Source: Pseudogymnoascus destructans (Eukaryota; Ascomycota; Leotiomycetes; Thelebolales; Thelebolaceae). From it: DNA of 64,000 bases. Below are positions 41,264 through 51,747 of this stretch, one piece after another. Positions within the stretch are counted from its first letter, which is position 1, and each line of letters opens with the position of its first letter. The DNA lies in assembly GCF_001641265.1 (NCBI RefSeq), contig NW_020167524.1:1426001-1490000 (forward strand), in the 5' to 3' direction. Position numbers and translations under genes: made by a program. The notes beneath the pieces are model-generated. The model did not search any database. It had not been told where the DNA came from and saw only the letters and a program-made list of their open reading frames with translations.

Positions 41264-41343
41264 TATGACATAATTTGTCTATGACATAATTTGTCTATGA
41301 CATAATTTGTCTATGACATAATTTGTCTATGACATAATTTGTC
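41264..41343. repeat. 16-bp x 5 tandem array in LTR-B
   Basis: Five uninterrupted copies of TATGACATAATTTGTC. Other LTR-B copies have a single unit here. Confidence 0.95.
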
Positions 41344-41842
41344 TATAGGGGTACTCTGACCTTGGACCTCCTTTTACTTCCTATAGGCTATGAACCTAAG
41401 AGATGGTTCTACGGGATTCTCTTACGTCGACTACAGTTACCAAGCCTGGTAATCATGGAAAGTCTTGGAAAATGAGAGAACTACACTCCTTTAGCATAAA
41501 TAGGATTGCCCTTTCCTTAAGAAAGGGCAAGCAGACAATACAGTAAATGGACTATCACATGCTTCCACGTCTTTTCCAAGCTTCCAAGCATTGATCTTGT
41601 TACTCCTTGTTTCTGAAAAGTCAGTGAGGTCTTAACCTCTGACTTACCCCTGAGTTCCCAGACTCAACATTTGTTGCAACTTGTCTGAACCACTTCACTA
41701 CATTACACACCTGATTGCTGCGTTGTGGAATAGTCTAAGCTACAACCCTTTGGCTCTGTTTACTAAGACAGTGTGTTGTCTTAGTAAATTCATCCCTTCC
41801 TTGGGTGGCTAGATTCTCACATCTGGTGCACCCACCATTACA

Positions 41843-42545
41843 AATAGCTGTAAAATGTGTGTGAGATGTAAGGGAAAGGTGTATATAATGATGTTATGTT
41901 CTTCTGCTACAATGACGAAGTTATGGCTTGTATAGCCTACATAAGAGTCAAGTAGTAGAACCTTCGTATCCTCCGAAACTGTATGCTTTGCAAAATGCTC
42001 TAGCTACCAAAGAGCAAGGTGGCTATTTGAAAATCCAGAGTCTAAGAGTAGTACTAGCTTTAAGCCCTAGTAATACTGCTTAAGGATCCATTTCTTAAGG
42101 GCTTCTGACTATGCAGTAGAGAGCACCTTATTCCTACCACCCTTAGTGTTACGATGGTCATAGAGGTCATGATGCGAGTCCAGGAAAAGTAATCTAGATT
42201 GAATCTAAAGAGAGAAGAAGAAGAAGAAGGAAGGAAGGTGAGGCTATTCCTCATAACATACAGTTGTCTGCTTAGCGGTTGTAACCTTGGTGGCTAAGGC
42301 TACACCCATAATTCCCATAACAACCGTAACAACTGTAACAACCGTAACAACCGTAACAACCGTAACAAGCTGTGACAAGCTGTGAGCTGTAATCATAACA
42401 CTTAGGTGGTAGGTTCCAAGCACACCGTTTGAGGCTCATCTGTAGTGTTGATTCGGGGACTTTGAAAATGCGACAGGTAGCAATTATAGACTCAGAAGGG
42501 TTTTCTACAAGCCACTCATGGGCATTTGATATAGGAGTCCCCTCC
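41843..42545 (-). pseudogene. pogo transposase N-terminal and catalytic parts
   Basis: Right part of the transposase of the element 39283-42645. HTH near 42510-42420; a 9-bp repeat (AACCGTAAC) tract at 42315-42365; a segment at about 42150-42260 that also occurs inverted at 16725-16830; then the DDE region at 42080-41843. Confidence 0.6.
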
Positions 42546-42647
42546 ATGCACGTCGCGAAACCGCGCACATCGCTTCCGCTCATTTTGAAACCGCGCAGAT
42601 CGCTTCCTCCAACCTTAAGCGAAGCGAAAATTTGGTCACGACGATTA

Positions 42648-45080
42648 GGGTGTAGCGGACAGTACTTAGCGGCCGCCGCAGCGTGGCACAGAATGTAACG
42701 CATATCTCGGCACGGTGGAGTGCTAAGGTGGTTCTGGCGCTGTCTCATCCTGAACCGCGCGGCCGGCCGGCGCGACAGTTGATCGTCGATGCAAACAACA
42801 AGTGCGAAGCGGTAGGGCTTGCTGCACGAGCCCTCGAGCTTCAAACGCACAGTTTAAAGAACCGAAGGACACGTGTATCGGACTTCAGTGCCTACAAAGC
42901 AGGCATGGCTGCCCAAGAGGTGTGACCTCTTGGCTGTTATTGCTATTATCCGCCGCTATCTGGCTGCATGGACAAGCGCTGCGGAACGCTGTAGTCGACT
43001 GGCTGGCGTTTGGATGTTGGCTCTTCCTTGCAGTGGCCCGGGGTTCGACGTGCATTTCACAACCAACAAGTGCGAGCCGGCAAGCCCTCCAAAGAGCCCG
43101 ATATTATTGGCAAGCCGGACCTCTCGGCCAACACATGAGTCGCCCAGAGACAAGATGCAGTACATACCTCCTCTTGTCAAATAGCTTTGCGCACCCTCCT
43201 ATTTTAATCCTATACCCAACAAATCTTTCGAACAGATATACCAGTGAAAATTTCTTCCCTGCTCGTTTCACTTGAGATGAGCAAAGCAATTTACCAGGAG
43301 GTAAGAAAGCGAGATTTGTACCCACTCTCTGAATCGGGAACTAGGGTCCGAAGTCCATGCGACGCTGGAGGCATGCGACGCTGGAGGGAGCGCAGGGGTC
43401 TAACCACACCCACGACAATAAGTACAAGTCACCCAAAGGAACAACAAATTATTGTGCTGCCCCCGCCGGAAGTGGCACAAAGATAGGGGCGAGACTTTGT
43501 GTATGTTTGCTTCTTGTTGTGTGTGGTTTCAGGTATTTTTACATCGTGTTCTTTTCTCGTAACATGCGGTGTAAAATGCAGTGTTGTGAAATGTTGCGAG
43601 CGACGCTGTTCATGTTACCATTTGACTTGCCTCGGGAGAGGTTTGTGGAGTCGCTGTAGGATCGTCGGCACGGATGCTCCGTACATTCAGATACAGTACG
43701 TCGTACGGAGACCTGCAGACGGACCGTAGTGTCCATAGCGGGGCTGCGCAGGAAGACCTGGGTGAGTCGGAAGCGCCCCAAGGTTTCTTGGGGCTCTTCT
43801 ACATGATGGCTACGTAACTATCCCAGTGGCCCGTAATAGAATGTTGCGGTAAAGTATTAGCCAGCTGAATTTGATGACAATTTGTGCCTAGCACCTTCTG
43901 CGTAGTGTGCTGTATCATCCACTCAGATGAAAGGAAAACGATGACGCTTGTAAGCCGATCGAGGCGGTGACTGTGTCTCAACCTGACTGGGTAACAATGA
44001 AGCCATCCAAAAGAACGGTGAGAGGTTTCGCCTGAAATCGATGAGGGTAGGGTTTTGAAAATTTCAACGACGTGTATTTGTGCGTGCAAGGGGTGGTAAG
44101 ATCGCTGGGCGCAGTGTGGCTTAGCTTGGATAAAGAGGAAGGATAAAATATGCCCAACCCATAATCAAGAACCCTCATCAGAGTGCGACAGCGAGGTGCA
44201 AGATGCCAACGGAGCTGAATATGACCGAAGTAGCCAGCCCATGACAGTTGTCCGAATGCTGCGCCATTCATTCTATGGCTCATAATGCCCAACATATCTC
44301 GGGTTTTTAGTTCTTCAGCCACGTTCAGCCGACAAAAACAAGACTACTGGATCAGTCAGGAGTCACCAAGTCACCGTCAGCCTCTAGGCTACGAGCGGAT
44401 TGGCTTGGGCTGGATCCAGCAACTTGGGAGAATCGCTCCGCGTCTATTTTCAAAACAAGGTTTTGGATCTGGCTGCCGGTGACTTGAAAAGGAGTTGTAG
44501 CAGAATGAATAGCCGCAACGCGTTGACTTGACAGCTTCGTGAACGACCTGGATGAAATTAGTGGTTTTGTGTCGCGGGATACATAATATAAGAGTGACGA
44601 GTTTATCTGACTCGGTCTGAGGGCCCGCCCGGGTCACAGACGCAGTTGAGGCATTTTGTTGATCGTACCAAATGTACACCTACTATCGAACTGTAGGGGG
44701 TCGCCCCCAACTCTTATTGCCAAAGTAATGCATGGCCTGGATGGTCGAATCCTCCTTGGAATGAGGGCGTATATGTGCGAGTTCAACGGCTAGACTTGCT
44801 TCGAGTAGGTTTATTTGGAAATCATCCATTCATCCTGTACTCTACCCCGTCAGCCCCTCTCTTTTTGATGCCAGGAAGTTGTATTACAGTAGAGTTACGG
44901 AGTACTATGCAGCAACTAACCGTGTGGAGCAAGGTATAGTCCTGGCGGAGTCATGAATAAGTTGTGGGAAATCCGCGAGCCATATAACCATGGTGTGGTT
45001 ATAACCGTGGTGTGGTGTACTCCGCCGTAAATTGGCACTCCCCCCTTTTCAGGCCCCCCAGTCCAAAATCCACACTTGCC
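42648..45080. other. long stretch with no recognised gene
   Basis: Host-like composition. The open frames examined on both strands lack family motifs and usual codon structure. It may hold noncoding RNA or decayed genes. Confidence 0.45.
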
Positions 45081-45084
45081 ACTC

Positions 45085-45365
45085 TTGCCCACCATCCACC
45101 ACCACCCCATCCACCACAACCCCCCCATCCACCACCCCATCCAGCCCATCCACCACCAACCCCCCATCCAACACCCCATCCACCCCCCCATCCACCCCCC
45201 CATCCACCCCCCATCCACCCCCCCATCCACCCCATCCACCCCATCCACCCCATCCACCCCATCCACCCCATCCACCCCATCCACCCCATCCACCACCAAC
45301 CCCCCCCATCCACCACCAACCCCCCCCATCCAACACCCCATCCACCCCCCCATCCACCACCACCC
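45085..45365. repeat. C-rich minisatellite (CCATCCACC)n
   Basis: About 280 bp of imperfect 9-11 bp units built from CCATCCACC and CCCCCATC. The most regular part is at about 45225-45290. Open frames across it only reflect the repeat. Confidence 0.9.
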
Positions 45366-45792
45366 ACACACAAGAATGTGCGTCGCTTACCTACTTACTT
45401 AAATCGACCACACCCACCCAACCTCTCCCATTTTGACTTCTTTTGCCACCAGCAAACAAAATCTGTAATCGACTACGTATAGTCATCGTTAACTTCAACA
45501 CCACGAAACTAAATCGACGAAATAGTTGGATCAACTCCGGTCCAACGTCCCAGCAGATTCCCGAAAAGCCCAAGTATCGCGATATCACGACCTCTGCTAT
45601 GTTCCAAGTCAGCGAACTGTCTCTCTCCATCCCTCTACCCGACAAGATACCTCGGTGACGGATTATAACACAACAAACCCATATATTTCCGATTCTGGAT
45701 AGAGCGCCTGATAGGGGGCTCTCTCGTTTTCTTTTTTTCTTTCACGGTTTTTCGGTCGGGGTCTGCAGTATATTGAATGGATTAAACATAAG
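45366..45792 (+). promoter_or_regulatory. upstream region of the gp1-like gene
   Basis: 427 bp from the minisatellite to the ATG at 45793. A pyrimidine-rich run lies at about 45725-45745 and no clear TATA box was seen. Confidence 0.4.
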
Positions 45793-47001
45793 ATGGCATA
45801 CGCTTCGCCACCATACCACGGATACCCGGAAGGGACTCCCTCTCCCCTAGGACGACACGGCGGCTTTTATCAACAGGCCGCTCCTTCACCGCGTCACTAT
45901 TCGCACACTCGACACGCCAGTCACGACTACGGTCACGGCCACAGCTCCCCGGGCGCGTCATACCCATCACCAAGATACTCAAGTTCTGGACGCTATTCTA
46001 CCAGGACCGGTGTTGCGTCGCCCTTTGGTGAAGCCGAATATGTGAGTGACAAGACGCGGAAGACGCATCATCATACCCACAACAAGCATGGTCAGAGCCA
46101 GACTTGGTCGTTTCCAAACCCGCGGTTCACTCAGTCGTATCGAGCCTCTTATGGGGATTCCGACGAAGACGAGTTGATTAACATCGACGGTGATATCTAC
46201 GTCATTCCCGGTGGTCGACGCACGAAGCAAGCCTATTATCGTCGTAGTCGTGAAACTAATCACTACTATGCGCAGGGCTTCACTTATGACAGAGACGGTA
46301 CTCCTGTCATCATTGCGGAGCCGACTCCACGACACACTGAAACCACGCCTCGACGATCTCGCCGAGCATCAGCATCTACACCACAACGACCATCGACGGC
46401 AAACCGCCCTTCGAGCTCATCCAAAAAGCAGCCCCCACCCATTCCCAAGGCCACGGAGGCAGATGCGAGGGCGCATCGCATCCCTGCCGGATATTCTCTG
46501 AAGAACTGGGACCCCACTGAGGAACCTATTATGCTCCTTGGCAGCGTCTTCGACTCGAACTCCCTAGGAAAATGGATATACGACTGGACTGTATACCGTC
46601 ATGGACCCGCAACGCCCATCTCCGATGTGGCTGGTGAATTATGGCTTCTCCTTATCCAGCTGGCTGGGAAGGTCAAGCGTTCCGAAGAGTGCATGCCCCG
46701 GATCAGATCAGAGGACAACCGTCTCATGATAAACGACTTCATCGAGTCCGGAGAACGCCTCATGGATAAACTCAAGAAGCTCCTTAAGGCATGCGAGGGA
46801 CCCATGCTTAAGGTAGGCAAGAGGCTCGGGAGCAAGGAGCCACCGCTCCTTGGCAAGAACTCCGGCATTGAGTTCGTCGACTCCATCTTTGGTCGTGATC
46901 GTCAGCTTGATCACACCGAGAAGTTCATGGCCAGCATCAGACTATGGAATCTCCGCTTCGACGCCAACTGCGAGGACATTTTGCTTTACCCTACTGCTTA
47001 G
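45793..47001 (+). CDS. conserved fungal protein (vegetative cell wall protein gp1-like)
   Basis: 402 residues, single exon. The N-terminal half is low complexity and rich in Ser, His, Tyr, Pro and Gly (YASPPYHGYPEGTPSPLGRH and following). Basic and acidic patches follow, with a DEDELINIDGDIYVIPGG motif near 124-140. A Pro-rich linker (SSSSKKQPPPIPK) leads into a well-conserved helical C-terminal domain (about 225-402) beginning AGYSLKNWDPTEEPIMLLGS, with SNSLGKWIYDWTVYRHGPAT and ELWLLLIQLAGKVKRSEE. I recognise this as a protein widespread in Pezizomycotina and often named after gp1 because of its Pro-rich part. That name implies no demonstrated wall role, and no signal peptide is visible. Biochemical function is unknown. 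Confidence 0.8.
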   Translation: MAYASPPYHGYPEGTPSPLGRHGGFYQQAAPSPRHYSHTRHASHDYGHGHSSPGASYPSPRYSSSGRYSTRTGVASPFGEAEYVSDKTRKTHHHTHNKHGQSQTWSFPNPRFTQSYRASYGDSDEDELINIDGDIYVIPGGRRTKQAYYRRSRETNHYYAQGFTYDRDGTPVIIAEPTPRHTETTPRRSRRASASTPQRPSTANRPSSSSKKQPPPIPKATEADARAHRIPAGYSLKNWDPTEEPIMLLGSVFDSNSLGKWIYDWTVYRHGPATPISDVAGELWLLLIQLAGKVKRSEECMPRIRSEDNRLMINDFIESGERLMDKLKKLLKACEGPMLKVGKRLGSKEPPLLGKNSGIEFVDSIFGRDRQLDHTEKFMASIRLWNLRFDANCEDILLYPTA

Positions 47002-48161
47002 GTTCATCACCACGCCTTTTTAGGCCCACCACATACGTCAACATACACGGCACATCACCTCACCTCACTACAATCATACCTCATTTACATACCTTTCGTT
47101 ATTACAACGATGGTACAACAGCTACATCGCACGCGCTACAGCGGGCCGGTTATAGCCAACAACGCATTATACCCCTATACCCGAGATCACTTCATTGTGG
47201 TCTCCCAAAATATTTTCCAGCTATCAGTCATCCAAGTAAAGTAATGGGGCAACCCTGGCATTGGCGTTTCTCTTATGCATGTTTTTCCGGTTTGATACCA
47301 CGGCATATGATCTAGACACGCACGGGCTTTTCAAGGGAATTCGGACGACGGATTGATACCAGGACACAAAATCAAGAAACTAAGAAGAAAGAGAAGAGAA
47401 AAGGGAGGAGAAATTAGAATGGAACGGGAACGGTACGGGACGGGACGGGGGGGAGGATCGGAAAAGTTTATCGAGTACTGGAAGGCGCAGCGTTTATGGT
47501 ACGCTTTTCACCTTCGTAATGCGCGGGGCTTTCGTCAGGAAGGCGAAACTCAGCGAATTTGGTTTTAAGACTTGGGATTTTGTTTTGTCGGAGATTTGGC
47601 ATTTGGAACGGAAAGGCACAGGAGGCAACAATTGGATTCTTGGGATGGATGGATGGTGCATTATGGCATGGATCTGCCATTGTAATCGTATTTTCACTCG
47701 GGACGCGCTGGTCGGAGGCCTATTTGGCGGTGGATATACCCCTTATTATTTTATCAATCGTATCTCGAATCGAGAGTATTCAAGACTTCTCGAGCAAAAA
47801 ACCATTCCCAGTCCCATTCGTAGTGAACCAACTACATTAATGCAAAATGCTACTTCCACCTTGGTCGTTGCAAAGCCATGAGATGCGGGGTTGGAAAGGC
47901 GATGGCGGGGATGGCGGGGTCACCTGTGGCCGTCCCATCACACCCAAAACCTGGCCCTACCAAGTGCTGCTGTATTAATCGAAAAAGGAAAGTTGGACAC
48001 ACCAGGCCACCAGTGCCCATCCGATCCGATCCATTAAACCGAGGGAAGGTGCCACGTCGACAAACGGCTATCGTCGCAAAATAAAGAAGGCAAAAGAAAG
48101 AAGGCAAAAGAAAAGAATACACCAGGTTTTTGATCATAGAGAGATTTGATGATGAGGTTTT
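47002..48161. other. 3' region and intergenic stretch, no gene seen
   Basis: Contains the 3' untranslated region of the gp1-like gene and short open frames without motifs. AAAGAAGGCAAAAG repeats occur at about 48083-48112, and their complement gives T-rich runs downstream of the tRNA gene. Confidence 0.5.
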
Positions 48162-48232
48162 GAACCACACCCGATTTGAACGGATAACCTTTCGCTCTGG
48201 AGGCGAACGCGCTACCGTTGCGCCAGCGGTCC
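48162..48232 (-). tRNA. tRNA-Trp (CCA)
   Basis: 71 nt on the minus strand. The acceptor GGACCGC pairs with GTGGTTC (with G-U pairs). D arm TGGCGCAACGGTAGCGCG; anticodon stem TTCGC/GCGAA with loop CTCCAGA, so the anticodon is CCA; T loop TTCAAATC. No intron. T-runs follow about 50 nt downstream. Confidence 0.93.
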
Positions 48233-49689
48233 TGGATTGTTATCTGCGAAGACCTATGCCATCTCATACCTCTTGACACTCACCTTATCCTTCTAAGCAT
48301 CAATGATGGAGTACTCTTTGTACATCACCCACCAACAAGGACACCCACCGCTCTAATTTGCTAGACAAAGCGCAGGCACAGTGCGCATCGAAGCAGGAGC
48401 CACCCCACGGCCTCCCCGAGGGGTAAACCGCGCCGATCATCACAATCATCACACCCCGTCGAAGCGCTCCTGCGAACACCTCCTCCTTCCCCGCAGATCG
48501 AGCCCGGGACTATTGCCCCTGCGGCTTATGACTCTGGGCTGTTACTAATACTGCCGTGCATTTCGTGGCTGACCTGCCTGCTGGGGGGGGGATTGTTGTG
48601 GTTGGTTGGATGCGTGGGCAGATGGCGAGGTTCGGCGAAGTTGTGTTGCCGTGTCTTCAACGGGGCTGTGCTACCAACGGATGGCGCAATTGATTGCCTG
48701 TTGGGGGCAAGGTTTCGGGTTACATGTTGTCAGCTTCATCTATTCTCTTCTATTCTCCCAGGGCTGGAGGGCTGGAGTATCGTCAGCTCGTACTTGTGTT
48801 TGGGGGCTGCGGTTGTTGGGCAGGCCAAAGTGTGCGCGTCGCTTCCAACACCGCGTCGCGCTCGTTGACGATGCAGCGTACCCCGCAATCATGGACGCGC
48901 ATCTGGCCGTGCGGCGGGGTCAAGAAACACCGCATTGCTCGGTGTGATCCGGATTGTTTTACAGAGGAGAAACAAAACGGATGGCTGGGATAAGCCGGAC
49001 GTGCGATTGGCCGACTCGGCGGTGATGTGCCAGTAATACTGCAGTGTAGTAAGCGCCTGTGTTCAGCCAGAATTGAAGATGGGGGGGTACACGCGCAGTT
49101 GATGCCTTTTCTGGGATACGACGCGCCAGGGACGGGGATGCGGATCGGAGATGCTGAGGTACTGGTACTTGGAATATCGAAGAGAGACTTGGACGACGGT
49201 GGACGTGAAGGCACCGAGGCTTGCACATCTCACCACCCCTCTGTAAGTATATTACGCCGAGAGTGTTGCCTTTGCAAACTTCGATAGAGTAGATATTCAG
49301 CTCATCCTTCGGATTCTCGGAAAAGCCTCGATAATTGCATGATACATATACTGTAGTTTGTCACTGTAGTAGCACCTGCTCCAAATAGAACCTCTGAAGG
49401 TAGAAACGTTACGTCTACAATCACGCGTCCTAAATGCCAGTGTAGTTACCATCTTTCAGTTTGCCGCATATGGCCACTGTTTTCTGATACACAATGTATT
49501 ATTGATTTCAATGACCAGAAGCGGACTGAAGCAAGACCAATATCAAAGTTTAATTTCTTAGGTATCATGCATCATCATCTGATCCAAGTCTATCAATCAA
49601 TAGAAGGGTATCCATCCGTCTTAGCACACGCGTATGTCTCAGCTCCGCGAAAGCCAGACCAACAACATCAAAACAAATGACGTCTTCCT
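48233..49689. other. intergenic stretch, no gene recognised
   Basis: 1.46 kb. Open frames on both strands (for example minus strand 48783-49226) show no domain. A G-run lies at 48585-48592. The part after 49300 is AT-rich and serves as the 3' flank of the methyltransferase gene. Confidence 0.45.
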
Positions 49690-51142
49690 TTAAGCCAAAC
49701 CAGACGCGCGTTCTAAGACCTTGGCCGCCTCTGCACCCTTAAACAAATAAATATCGACGGATTCGTCTTCGTCGCCCAAGTTCCCCACCCTCTCACTGTG
49801 TTTACCAACCTGCACAATCCTGTGCTCCTTCATGAGGTCAAAGAATACTGCCTCGCTGGCGTGGCGCACTTTCATGGCCAGACATATTAACACCGATGGG
49901 GATTTCTCGATCAATTTGGCTATTGTTAAGACGAGATAGGGGACCACATCTGGGTTGTAGGTGCAATCTGCCACCAAGATCAAGTCAAAGTTCTCATGCG
50001 CAACTCTCAGTGGTAGTGGCTCTGACCAATCGAGGTTCAGGTAAGACGCGTTGGTGGCTTGCTCGAGATTATCAGATGCGACTTCAGCAGCTTCCTCGAG
50101 GTCGGTGGCGATGACGCGAGAAGCTGGGACAGAGAGTGCGAATGTGATAGCGACAATTCCGCAACCAGTACCCAATTCAAGGACAGATGGTGATGGCACG
50201 GTTTTGATCAGGTCGCCCAGTAATCGGAGGCCTGCTGGGGGGCTGTTGGAAGCCTGGCTTAGCTCCTCGAGGAGGGCTGAGAGGATGACACCAGCGTCCC
50301 TATATAGTGTTAGAAAATACATATATAACTCATTATAGCTAGCCAAGTGAAAAAGGATGCTAGAAGTGAAAGGCACAGCACTAGGGGCTGAATTAAAAAA
50401 AATCAATAAGAACGTAATATGCAGGATGGAGATAGAGTGTCGAGGCGGGACCCCCAAAAACCTAAAGGAATGTTCATATGAGAAATAAAAAGAGGATTAT
50501 AACAGCTTCGGTGCGTATTAATGGCAGCGCCATTTTGAGTAGCTTTGATATGGCAGTTCCCTGACAACCCTCGTGGCTCTCCGTATATCGCGGATGACAT
50601 AATAGAAGGAAGCAAAAAGAAACGTACCATATATGCCTCGCAATACTTTCCCCTGTATCCTCGTCAATACTCATAGTGACCCCACCATTCAATTTGAAGT
50701 GTCTGTAAATCACAGGACGAATGGATTCCGCCGTGGCCTTGAAGATTGCGCTCAACCCGCGTAAAACGGCACCATCCGCCGGTCGATTAGTTTGCCCCCT
50801 GTTTATGCTGAGCACCTCTGCCAAATTATAAGGCGTAAAGTCTCCTGTGGAAGGCCACACGCTGAGTTGATAAGGTGGCTGATATTTTTCCTTTCTTGCC
50901 TTCTTTTCGCTCATGGCCAACCTTACTTCGAGCTGCCTCTTCTCGCACTTCCACACAAGGCTTTGTGTGGCGACAGTCACGCCATTGCTGTCCCGAATGG
51001 TAGCCTCGATGGGTATATCACACCATAAGAAGCTTTCTCCCAGGTCGTTGACGACGGTGATCTTGGCATAAAGTATGTGGTGGTCAGGTACTTTGGCATC
51101 CCGAGTTATTTGTGGAGGCTTCAGGAAACGAATGTAGTGCAT
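49690..51142 (-). CDS. seven-beta-strand methyltransferase (METTL21/EFM-type, lysine methyltransferase family)
   Basis: Two exons, 50628-51142 and 49690-50299, with a 328-bp intron (donor GTACGT at 50627, acceptor ATAG at 50301-50300). Splicing yields 374 residues and the family motif ARHIWDAGVILSALLEE across the junction. SAM motif I VLELGTGCGIVAI is at about 211-223, an acidic post-motif ATDLEEA follows, and the catalytic-loop signature VADCTYNPD is near 280. These proteins methylate lysines of translation factors or chaperones, or are annotated as nicotinamide N-methyltransferase-like; the substrate cannot be told here. The N-terminal 170 residues have no recognised domain. Unspliced reading ends after about 50 more codons in the intron. 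It is divergent from fumarylacetoacetase, with starts about 600 bp apart. Confidence 0.82.
50300..50627 (-). other. 328-bp intron of the methyltransferase gene
   Basis: GTACGT...ATATAG. Much longer than the other introns in the window and AT-rich toward its 3' end. Confidence 0.75.
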
Positions 51143-51747
51143 TGTTCCGTTGAGCTCATTCGCTCCAGGATATTTGGAGGTGCTTTAGAACGCTGCCCAA
51201 GTGGGCCAGTGCGGTCTTTTCTACTCCGCCAGGTCTTTGAAATGCACGTTTCAGAGCAAACAATTTTCTCCAATTGCACCGTGTCCTGCCGGTGAGTTGC
51301 TTTTGAGGCAGTCTGACAATCGCCACCAAGCTGTTTCAAACCTCACGCGAAAATAGAGCCATCTGTTTTCATAATTGGGGTTTCAATCTCCGGATATCGG
51401 GTTCGTTATTGTAATCGTTCTTCAAAAATAAGACGCGACGATTAAGGTTTTTTTGAAGCTGAGCATATTGACCAATCAGGATCCAGGGGACTGTACCGCA
51501 CGGAAGTGACGTATGCGGGCAGTTGGGTGCTATTACGCTATTACCGCGGAGGAATTCCGAGCGGGGTTATGCCGCATTATCTGCTGTCCCTTCTATACCC
51601 GCCCGATATATTGAACAAATGTAAGCTCTCCCTGCATATCCCCTCTTTGTGATTTCTCCAAACAAATTCCATCTATTCTCTCGTCCATTACCTTCTCCGT
51701 GTGTATAAACAATCGTGGCAACTAAAGGGCTCAAAAACATCTTCAAA
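51143..51747. promoter_or_regulatory. shared divergent promoter, methyltransferase / fumarylacetoacetase
   Basis: 605 bp between divergent start codons. A CCAAT box (51472-51476, GACCAATCAGG) and a GATATATTG motif near 51605 lie on the hydrolase side. Confidence 0.5.

Larger units (their letters stand above)
39944..41842. mobile_element. outer LTR-B copy in the pogo element
   Basis: Outer copy formed by 39944-40098 plus 41036-41842. It starts TGTCATACTG and ends CCACCATTACA. The flanks GGTAG (39939-39943) and AATAG (41843-41847) could be a target duplication decayed by two G-to-A changes. It is inserted in the catalytic region of the pogo transposase. Confidence 0.8.
39283..42645 (-). mobile_element. 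pogo-class DNA transposon with long TIRs, split by nested LTR-B copies
   Basis: Inverted termini start ATCGTCGT.ACCAAATTTTCG and continue for about 56 bp through GGAAGCGAT.TGCGCGGTTTC. They lie at 39283-39340 and, inverted, near 42580-42645, with TA on each side (39281-39282, 42646-42647). The minus strand carries, right to left, an N-terminal HTH (SESIIATCRIFKVPESTL, near 42510-42450). A catalytic part follows (WILKQYY, VLLLDSYVGYTSHNFVIVAE, ending TFPLHLTHILQ at 41843). After the LTR-B block comes a Ser/Glu-rich C-terminus (39943-39405). Stops show it is dead. The right TIR contains a second GGAAGCGATGTGCGCGG unit. Confidence 0.75.

Noticed and set aside
41264..41343. CRISPR-like direct repeats
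   Set aside because: The units are adjacent with no spacers, in a eukaryotic LTR; it is an ordinary tandem array.
42802..43275. Plus-strand 157-codon frame
   Set aside because: No domain, no strong start context, and neighbouring frames are equally open; not supported as a gene.
45012..45482. Long Pro/His or Gly/Trp-rich open frames on both strands
   Set aside because: They are produced by the CCATCCACC minisatellite and have no composition or motif independent of the repeat.
48783..49226. Minus-strand 147-codon frame, possible small protein
   Set aside because: Pro/Ser/Arg-rich without motifs; a second long frame overlaps on the plus strand, which suggests GC-driven openness.
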